This document shows positions 26,411 through 35,681 of a stretch of DNA of 64,000 nt, piece after piece; position 1 is the first letter of the stretch; each line of letters starts with the position of its first letter. The translations under genes and the position numbers were made by a program. The notes beneath the pieces are model-generated. The model saw nothing but the letters and a program-made list of their open reading frames with translations. It was not told the DNA's origin and did not search any database. Source of the DNA: Anadara kagoshimensis (taxonomy: Eukaryota > Mollusca > Bivalvia > Arcoida > Arcidae); assembly GCA_021292105.1 (NCBI GenBank), contig CM037865.1, forward strand, positions 73,424,128-73,488,127. Direction: 5' to 3'.

Positions 26411-28390
26411 TTTGGGGGTTTATTTTGGCTTTTCAACTTTTACTTGTGATTTGACGCATACGTTTGTTTTGATTTTCATTTACAATATTTATTAATTTGT
26501 TGGTTTATTTCTTATACATTTTTTTATTATTATAATATTCTTTAGGTCTATTCTAGTCAAAGTTCAACTTGGTTCAATTTGGATCTTCCATCAACAAAAC
26601 AATACAATTTAGATGAGATATTAAAACTGTCTTCACTTCATTTTATTAGTTACATTCCTGTTCAAAAGAACCATTGATATTTATTAGACAAACATAACTT
26701 ATTATGCCGTGTGTAACTTCAAAAACATTATCAGCCATCCTCACTAAGTATTCAATATAAAAAAGGCAAACAAATTTATTATAGTCAAAGTTTTACTTAG
26801 GTTCTTCAATTAATTCTAAATGAACATCGAACAAATGGAATTCAAAGATATTCTGTAATTTGGTATTAAAAAATCAAAACTCATTTCCATTACATTAAAT
26901 TTTTATTGCACCTAATCCGTTGGTGTTGATAAGACAAGCATACAATATCCATGTCTTATTGACTTTTTTGTTAAAACATGAAAAGCTTATAAATTAGAAT
27001 TCTAGAAGTCATTAGAAATCCTCGTATCAAACAAATATATCATATTCATGTTTAAATTCAAAGAGTTGTGTTAATGAAGTTGATGAAGCAAATATCACAC
27101 ATTCAAATTATTATGTCATGCTAACGAAAAACATCATTAAGTTCTGAGTATCTTCTAGAATGTTTTGATCATATATAATATAGGCCAACAGTCGTTTAAC
27201 CTGATGGAAACATTGTCGAAGTGTTTTGCAGAAACTACGGGGAGTTGAATATTGAATGTTGTCCTTTGGAACAGAAACTTAATGCACAGATGCATCTTTC
27301 GTAGACTATATTATTTTTAAATTACGTTACCTTCAAAGCGCGCTCGCGTTTGTGTGATCAACATGTTCACGTGGTTGTCACTAATGATGTGCTGATTATC
27401 GATTATAATTGATTGACTGTGATCAGATGCTAAGTAATTGATTAAATTATTGGATAATCGATTATCGTTTCCATTCTTTAGCGGGAAGAACCTATGGGGG
27501 CTCCAAACAAGAAATAACACAAGGCTATGACTGCTGTTCTTCCCAAATGGAGTGTCATTCTTGTCCCCTGGATCTAAGAATAGACACAGGGTATGGTAGT
27601 GTTTTAATTCTTTTCAAAATATGTATTCATGGCACAAGTTTCAAATACTTTTAACATAAAGGAAAATGCCAGATTATAAAATACGTTGCCTGAAATTCCA
27701 TTTTTGAACTTATTGACAAAACAAATGTTCATTTTCTATGTATTTGTTATCGATTATTTCCGATTATTGGTTACTCGAGTAGTTCTTATTATCGATTTTG
27801 AGAACACAACCTATTGGACACCCATGATAGTGCTTGCCGAAATAATTGTCACTAATCATTTCCCAGACTTTGGTATGTTTGAATTCTGACATGTCGTTAT
27901 CTGTTGGTCGCGCACGATAAATTGGCACATCTTTGTACATAAACATTGCAGCTCGCCCAATAAATATTTTGTTATGACCCATAGTTTATTACATGGATAG
28001 ATGTTGCGAGTTCGATGCTGCTTTACTATATATATATATTTTCAAAATAGTTTTAAATACGTTTGATGACGTCCTCATTTGAAATAAATAATCAAATATA
28101 TTGATTTTACTTTTTTATTTTATTTATATCATACCATGAAACAAATGCTGAAAGTGTTTTAAAATTCTTATGCAAAAGTTATAATTTTATTTATGTATTG
28201 ATAATTTTATTTATTTAATACTTTGCTTAAATTATTCCATAGCCAAAATTCACATTTTTCCAGTTCCGGGTAGTTTGGTTACAGTAAAAGTTTCATTAGC
28301 TGTATCAGTGGTCTCTTCTTCTGTCATAGTTGTTTCCTTGTTTACTGTCGATTCTTCTCCTTCTTCATCATCATCATCTTTGTTGGTTTC
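26411..28390. other. AT-rich interval, no recognised gene
   Basis: I see no recognisable domain. Four TATCGATT/AATCGATTA-type motifs cluster at about 27,395-27,460 and 27,745-27,800. Minus-strand open frames at 27,317-27,520 and 27,764-27,982 match nothing I know. Confidence 0.5.
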
Positions 28391-28394
28391 TATC

Positions 28395-28575
28395 ATCCAC
28401 CAGGAAAGTGAGGCTGGGTACTCCGGAAAGGTAAGCGCTTCCTATTTAGCTAGCAAATCTAGCAACGTGTTTAATCAAAAAGATAACGAAACTAACATGG
28501 AACTTTATCCAGGATAGTTTTGGATACAGACACATATCCCCTAGCCAATAATTTATTTGCAAGCAGTTTGCTTCG
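28395..28575 (-). repeat. family-A dispersed repeat, copy 7
   Basis: It carries CACCAGGAAAGTGAGGCTGG, GTACTCCGGAAAGG and TATTTAGCTAGCAAAT. The end GCAAGCAGTTTGCTTCGTTG is the reverse complement of 15,305-15,327 next to copy 1. Confidence 0.7.
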
Positions 28576-28604
28576 TTGTAAAAAAAATCCAAATAAAAGT
28601 ACAT

Positions 28605-29310
28605 CTATCAAAAACAAACATACTAATCCATGTCCGAATCACAATCCAGAAGCAAAGTAAAAACTTTGGAACTGACAAGTTAAGTTAGACACGTGAACTT
28701 CCACCAGGGAAGTGAGGCCGGGTGCTCTGGATCGGGGTAAAAACCTCCTGTTTAGCTAGCTACACCCGCCACGTGTGTAATCAAAATTGTGTGAAAGGAA
28801 CATGGAACTATGAGACGTCAAATATATCCAGGGCAATCCTGGACACAGAGATATTTTCTAAAGATTCATTATTAGCAAAAAGCAAACAAGTCTTTTTTAT
28901 CTGGATCATACAATGATAACTTAAATAAGGATGACTAAAGATTTCTCAATGTATATTTTCATTTGGAAGATGGCTCCTATCGAGGATCAATCTATACAAC
29001 CATCGCCATAAATAAGTTGAGCTTATTCAAATGCTCATTAGAAAACTAACTTCGTAAATCAGGTATATTTCACAAAATTCTAAAACAAAAATTATAATTA
29101 TAACATTAAAATTCCTGTACTCTTAATTTTATTACACGGGTAGCGGTTGCAGCTAGCTAAACAGATACTTTCTATTCTCGAGCACCGGCCTCACTGCCCT
29201 GGTTGATGTTCACGCGTTTTGTTTAATCTGATAGTTGCAACGTTTTTACTTTGCTTTGAAATTGAGTTTTGGACTTAAATTGGTATGTTTGTTTTTGATT
29301 AAACACTATA
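28605..29310. mobile_element. element with two inverted family-A arms
   Basis: A family-A copy in minus orientation (28,605-28,860) and one in plus orientation (29,115-29,310) flank a spacer of about 250 bp. At 28,885-28,915, in the position where the 31-bp array lies in the homologous 22-26 kb segment, there is one related unit (reverse complement TGATCCAGATAAAAAAG). The arms would act as long terminal inverted repeats of about 200 bp. There is no coding capacity. Confidence 0.65.
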
Positions 29311-29446
29311 CATAATTTTCTGGATACGTGCAAGGTTTGATGTTGATCATTTGGAAAATTAAGACATCTTTTATTTTTAGATTTGGGTAGTTAAGAACCA
29401 TTGGTTGTAAAATAGGTTGGATGGTTGTGGTCCCTGTTACGCCGGG

Positions 29447-32251
29447 TTATGTAATAAATGCCAAGTAATGTAATAACACCTTGTTATGTAATAATTATCT
29501 CCGTGTAATGTAATAACGCCTTGTTATGTAATAAAGAACGATGTGTAATGTAATAACACCTTGTTATGCAATAAAGAACGATGTGTAATGTAATAACACC
29601 TTGTTATGTAATAAAGAACGATGTGTAATGTAATAACGCCTTGTTATGTAATAAAGAACGATGTGTAATGTAATAACACCTTGTTTTGTAATAAAGAACG
29701 ATGTGTAATGTAATAACACCTTGTTATGTAATAAAGAACGATGTGTAATGTAATAACGCCTTGTTATGTAATAAAGAACGATGTGTAATGTAATAACACC
29801 TTGTTATGTAATAAAGAACGATGTGTAAGGTAATAACACCTTGTTATGTAATAAAGAACGATGTGTAATGTAATAACGCCTTGTTATGTAATAAAGAACG
29901 ATGTGTAATGTAATAACACCTTGTTATGTAATAAAGAACGATGTGTAATGTCATAACACCTTGTTATGTAATAAAGAACGATGTGTAATGTAATAACACC
30001 TTGTTATGTAATAAAGAGCGATGTGTAATGTAATAACACCTTGTTATGTAATAAAGAACGATGTGTATTGTAATAACGCCTTGTTATGTAATAAAGAACG
30101 ATGTGTAATGTAATAACACCTTGTTATGTAATAAAGAACGATGTGTAGTGTAATAAAAGAAGGTTTCTTGTTATGTAATAAAGAACGATGTGTAATGTAA
30201 TAACACCTTGTTATGTAATAAAGAACGATGTGTAATGTAATAGCACCTTGTTATGTAATAAAGAACGATGTGTAGTGTAATAAAAGAAGGTTTCTCGATA
30301 TGTAATAAAGAACGATGTGTAATGTAATAACACCTTGTTATGTAATAAAGAACGATGTGTAATGTTATAACACCTTGTTATGTAATAAAGAACGATGTGT
30401 AATGTAATAACGCCTTGTTTTGTAATAAAGAACGATGTGTAATGTAATAACGCCTTGTTATGTAATAAAGAACGATGTGTAAGGTAATAACACCTTGTTA
30501 TGTAATAAAGAACGATGTGTAATGTAATAACACCTTGTTTTGTAATAAAGAACGATGTGTAATGTAATAACGCCTTGTTATGTAATAAAGAACGATGTGT
30601 AATGTAATAACACCTTGTTATGTAATAAAGAACGATGTGTAATGTAATAACGCCTTGTTATGTAATAAAGAACGATGTGTAATGTAATAACACCTTGTTA
30701 TGTAATAAAGAATGATGTGTAAGGTAATAACACCTTGTTATGTAATAAAGAACGATGTGTAATGTAATAACACCTTGTTTTGTATAAAGAACGATGTGTA
30801 ATGTAATAAACCTTGTTTTGTAATAAAGAACGATGTGTAATGTAATAACACCTTGTTATGTAATAAAGAACGATGTGTAATGTAATAACACCTTGTTATG
30901 TAATAAAGAACGATGTGTAATGTAATAACACCTTGTTATGTAATAAAGAACGATGTGTAATGTAATAACACCTTGTTATGTAATAAAGAACGATGTGTAA
31001 TGTAATAACACCTTGTTATGTAATAAAGAACGATGTGTAATGTAATAACACCTTGTTATGTAATAAAGAACGATGTGTAATGTAATAACACCTTGTTATG
31101 TAATAAAGAACGATGTGTAATGTAATAACACCTTGTTATGTAATAAAGAACGATGTGTAATGTAATAACACCTTGTTATGTAATGAAGAACGATGTGTAA
31201 TGTAATAACGCCTTGTTATGTAATAAAGAACGATGTGTAATGTAATAACACCTTGTTATGTAATAAAGAACGATGTGTAGTGTAATAAAAGAAGGTTTCT
31301 TGTTATGTAATAAAGAACGATGTGTAATGTAATAACACCTTGTTATGTAATAAAGAACGATGTGTAATGTAATAACACCTTGTTATGTAATAAAGAACGA
31401 TGTGTAGTGTAATAAAAGAAGGTTTCTCGATATGTAATAAAGAACGATGTGTAATGTAATAACACCTTGTTATGTAATAAAGAACGATGTGTAATGTAAT
31501 AACACCTTGTTTTGTAATAAAGAACGATGTGTAATGTAATAACGCCTTGTTATGTAATAAAGAACGATGTGTAAGGTAATAACACCTTGTTATGTAATAA
31601 AGAACGATGTGTAATGTAATAACACCTTGTTTTGTAATAAAGAACGATGTGTAATGTAATAACGCCTTGTTATGTAATAAAGAACGATGTGTAATGTAAT
31701 AACACCTTGTTATGTAATAAAGAACGATGTGTAATGTAATAACGCCTTGTTATGTAATAAAGAACGATGTGTAATGTAATAACACCTTGTTATGTAATAA
31801 AGAACGATGTGTAAGGTAATAACACCTTGTTATGTAATAAAGAACGATGTGTAATGTAATAACACCTTGTTATGTAATAAAGAACGATGTGTAATGTAAT
31901 AACGCCTTGTTATGTAATAAAGAACGATGTGTAATGTAATAACACCTTGTTATGTAATAAAGAACGATGTGTAATGTAATAACACCTTGTTATGTAATAA
32001 AGAACGATGTGTAATGTAATAACACCTTGTTATGTAATAAAGAACGATGTGTAATGTAATAACACCTTGTTATGTAATAAAGAACGATGTGTAATGTAAT
32101 AACGCCTTGTTATGTAATAAAGAACGATGTGTAATGTAATAACACCTTGTTATGTAATAAAGAACGATGTGTAATGTAATAACACCTTGTTACGTAATAA
32201 AGAACGATGTGTAGTGTAATAAAAGAAGGTTTCTCGATATGTAATAAAATT
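29447..32251. repeat. 40-bp minisatellite, about 70 units, with higher-order structure
   Basis: The unit is AATAAAGAACGATGTGTAAT followed by GTAATAACACCTTGTTATGT. It is a dimer of two 20-bp halves sharing ATGTAATAA. Most variation is at fixed sites (CACC or CGCC, TTATG or TTTTG). A distinct insert (GTAGTGTAATAAAAGAAGG) recurs at 30,145, 30,272, 31,277, 31,404 and 32,211. The first pair and second pair are exactly 1,132 bp apart, so a block of that size was duplicated. Confidence 0.97.
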
Positions 32252-32313
32252 TATATCATTTCTCGGAAAGCAGTATATAGTTAAAATTTGTACTAAACCA
32301 GTTTCAATTTTGT

Positions 32314-32359
32314 AGCACTAGACGGCCGTTTCTGAATAAAATTCCTCATCAATAGTGCT
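32314..32359 (-). ncRNA. hammerhead ribozyme-like motif 2 (core substitution)
   Basis: Minus strand: AGCACTA, TTGATGA, GGAAT-TTT-ATTCA, GAAA, CGGCCG, then TC ending the GTC triplet, then TAGTGCT. Stem I is a perfect 7 bp. Stem II has lost its terminal pair. Box 1 has the same C-to-T change as motif 1, so both probably derive from one defective ancestor. The 40-bp array starts 62 bp beyond its 3' end. Confidence 0.6.
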
Positions 32360-32420
32360 TGGACCAAAATTATGAAAATTCAAATATCGTTAAGGATGCA
32401 TTCTTCTAAAAACAATTTAA

Positions 32421-32499
32421 ATACGCGTTGTAACAACGCCTAATGAAGTCCGGACTTCATTAGGCGTCGGACTTCATTAGGAGTTGTTACAACGCGTAT
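32421..32499. repeat. 79-bp palindrome
   Basis: The left arm ATACGCGTTGTAACAACGCC is followed by TAATGAAGTCCGGACTTCAT, and the right arm is the reverse complement (ending GTTGTTACAACGCGTAT), with an extra TAGGCGTCGG-type duplication in the centre. It can form a hairpin or cruciform. It is absent from block A. Confidence 0.8.
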
Positions 32500-32975
32500 A
32501 TGAACATTTAAACAGCAACGTTTTAACCGAAATATTTTAATCAAATTTTTGTTGTGCGACTACAGACTACAATGTGAATAAATGTGGTTGTGGTTGCATA
32601 AAGTTACCGTAGCGGGAACAAGCTCTAAAGTCGCGTATTAGTTTGAAAAAGCACCAGAAACAAAAGAAGCAGGCATATTGCTGCATAGAAAAGGAAAGTT
32701 GACAATAGAAAAATTTAAGGCACCACGTTTGTCATACATCTTCAAAGCAGAACTTTTTGAAGAATCAGTCGTATCTTAAATATCATGCTCACTAGGGTAG
32801 ATGACATCCACACAATCCGCTGCAAATATAGTATTATTAATCGATAGAACGCCAGTTATATATCTGTGTGTGGAGTGTGTGTAATTATTAAGATTTCTAA
32901 CTTTCTAACTCTTAGGAAATCTTAGTTTATAATGATTGTAAAACCGGGGCCAGATCATTAACACATCATGACTAT

Positions 32976-34734
32976 GTTTCTGTATTAATTTTGAATCTTT
33001 ATACAATTAAGCAGGCTGCTTACAATTGAAAGGTTGGGATTTTAGATGCAAATACTACATTTTCAAATACATGGCGAGATACATCAGGTCTATGAACAAA
33101 TCATAAAGAGGCAGAATCAATGAGTGTTCTTTGTGTCCAAAGAGCCAAAGAAACAGATAATGATCAGACGCTTAATATCCTTCGCAGCGTCGCGGGTGTT
33201 TTTGTTATGCTCTTGGGTTTTGTTTTCGAAAAATGGTTGGAAATCAAAAGATCATAATTTTATCTGATATTTATAACTATTGAATAGTTGAACCGGGGAA
33301 ATGTTCTTGTTATATTCTGATCGTATAACGAACGATATATCACAAGTACAAGGTATGCGTATAGAACACGTTGCTGCAAGGTGCTTGAGGATGTTAATCA
33401 TGTTGCTGTAGAACCTCTCCGAATTTTCAAATGAGAGAGATTTTTATTGCAGACTTTAATACTCATAGCTACTAAATTAATTCACAAAAGATCTTATAAA
33501 TTCAATAAATTACTTTTATGTCTTAAAATAATTACGTCCTACATTGTATTTGATCTAATATAAGGCTGATAATTATAAGCCGGTCATCTTGAAAATGGGG
33601 ACCATGTTGAAATTTACAACCAAATATTATTCATAAAAAATAGTAAAAATATTTAATTGATCAAATACCAAATTTCATCTCAAAAGGTTAGTCGGTTGGT
33701 TTACTATTGAATTTTAATAGTAAAAGTTTAACTTTTTGGCGGCCATCTTGGATTTGGCAGCCATATTTTCATTAAACGGAAAAAAGTCAAGGTGGAAACA
33801 TACCTAGCCAATAAGATCCACCATGTTTCCTGGTTTTAACCAAAAAAAGTTTAGGGGTGTCAGATTTTTGGAATCTGTCACCCAGACTATTTGCATGGCA
33901 TCACTTGTTTGACATTACAACTGGGGCGGGGTTACTGACAGCGGTGTCATTGCCAAGTTCAATTTAAAGATTAGATCTCGCGTTAATGTCATAAATTTGC
34001 GAAAGTGCCAAAAAGGTTTTTTTTCTTTTTCTTTTTTTCGACAAAAGATTACTGGCGTATGAAACTAAAGAATGACATTATATAGAGGAATGCAAACTTT
34101 CTGTGTTTTAGAGGGATTTTTGTTTTCAAACACCAATTCTGAATGTATCTTATAAAGCAGATTGATACGAATTATCACTGTTATAAACATAATCATCTAA
34201 GTTTTAACAATAGTTTCAAAAATGCTAATTTTGTATTTTTAAAGTTTTAAAGGTTTGAAAATGCAAAACTAACGTCCAAGTCCGCCTTTTGAAAACATAG
34301 GCGGGTCGAACGTTGAAACCTTGATAGTCCCTGTGTTGCCGAACGTAGTCTATTCCGGACTATTTCCGGTCCAGTGGCATTCCTAGAGTTCAAAGATTTT
34401 AAATACTTCGATTATATTGAATTTATTGTATGGTGACTTCAGTTAGTCATGCTACCACACGAACCTGTCCATTGATCCGTTAAAATAAACAACAGATGAA
34501 TCACTAACAATTTATTAAAAATATAAAAACTCCCAATTTGTTGATAAACATTTTAGTCGCATTAAATTCAACTTGAAAAGCTCGAATACAAGGCGTCGAT
34601 ACCCCTTGATTCATATGATGTAAGCAGTACATATCCCTTTGACACCACCGTGTGTGAAAATGTTTCAGCAGTTTTACCTAGAACTGACTCTTGAGAGCCA
34701 AATTCCCCTACCAATAAAATATCTACAAGGGTTT
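32976..34734. other. intergenic, dispersed low-copy repeats
   Basis: I recognise no gene. The stretch 33,590-33,900 contains the GGCGGCCATCTTGGA motif often seen in molluscan repeats. A poly-T tract lies at about 34,016-34,040. Confidence 0.4.
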
Positions 34735-34935
34735 AAATAATGACGCGACCTTGACCTTTCCGATATGATCTTGGTTCACGGTCATGGCACACCTTTGGAC
34801 CATGAAGATTATATGACAGTCTTCCTAAGCAATTATGAGATTTGGCCCCGACACGATTTTACAGTCAGACAGACGGACAGACAGACATGGTGATTCTAAT
34901 ATACCCCCTCAGACTAGTTTGCGAGGGGTATAATT
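34735..34935 (+). repeat. dispersed repeat with CTTGACCTT and GACAGACGGACAG motifs
   Basis: It contains GCGACCTTGACCTTTCC, CAGTCAGACAGACGGACAGA and the end GCGAGGGGTATAATT after ATATACCCCC. This layout is common in bivalve intergenic DNA. The family has no name I can give. Confidence 0.6.
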
Positions 34936-35615
34936 AAGACATAAAACGCCCATACCCCCCTTATGTATTTTCCCCGATTGTCACCTATGCATGGGCGTGG
35001 TTAGGAAACCAACTTTAACCGAGGCAAAAATAGAAAGGGCAAAGGCACATCAAATCTAGGGGTTCGGGCATGTTCCCATGGGGATAGTTGGGGGAAAGGG
35101 CGTTAAATGGTGCAGTCTGGCGACACATGAGCCTGATATTTGCTGTTAAATGATACTAGTAATATAATAGAAAACTTGTGAATTTAAAAACAAGTAAACA
35201 TATATTGTCAAAATAACAAAGCAAAACTTGCTGAAACCAAAAGTATACAGTTGAAGAAATAAAACAACTTAGATACTCAGAATAATCATGTCTGTCCTTC
35301 TTCGTACAACTGACATAATTTCATATTTGTTTACCATACATTTTTATCCATTTATTTCTCATCGTGTTTCTGTAAAATATTAATTTAAAAACCGATTGAT
35401 TTTTGCCAGTTACATCGGTTGCCTGATGTGTTAATAAACAGTAAAAATATATAGGCTATGTTTACATTTGTACACTACTTATGTCTAATTTATGTTATAG
35501 GAACGAGGTTATATTCATGCGGGATAACTCTGTGCTCCGTCATCGTCACATGTTTTGTTTACATGTGAAACGCGTAGTTCCTTGTTAGAATTAATCACAG
35601 TTCTGACTGTTCAAG
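34936..35615. other. region upstream of the stefin gene
   Basis: This should hold the promoter of the cystatin-B gene. I see no clear TATA box close to the ATG. The 5' untranslated exon sequence cannot be delimited. Confidence 0.3.
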
Positions 35616-35681
35616 ATGATGTGTGGAGGTACTGGCGATGTAAAACCTAAGGATGCTGATACACAGGCGATAATTGATCAG
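35616..35681 (+). CDS. CSTB: stefin exon 1
   Basis: It encodes MMCGGTGDVKPKDADTQAII plus DQ and ends at a GTTATT donor. The Gly at position 4 is the conserved N-terminal Gly that enters the protease active-site cleft. Confidence 0.92.

Larger units (their letters stand above)
32252..32975 (-). repeat. dispersed block B (inverted counterpart of block A)
   Basis: Read on the minus strand it is colinear with 14,925-15,310, 16,203-16,290 and 17,378-17,510. It holds one 34-bp-like unit (reverse complement GTTAATGATCTGGCCCC, at about 32,945-32,970), a hammerhead-like motif and a perfect-ended palindrome. It lacks the stretch equivalent to 15,311-16,200, which in A holds FReD exon 4 and a family-A repeat, and it lacks the 887-bp TIR element. 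Confidence 0.75.

Noticed and set aside
27764-27982. 72-codon minus frame that looks moderately protein-like
   Set aside because: No domain recognised, no convincing splice partner; kept only as a note.
28275-28517. Plus-strand frame with signal-like start and Ser run
   Set aside because: Its second half is the inverted family-A repeat, so it is a chance frame into a repeat.
29447-32251. CRISPR-like regular array
   Set aside because: There are no unique spacers; the whole 40-bp unit repeats, and the genome is animal.
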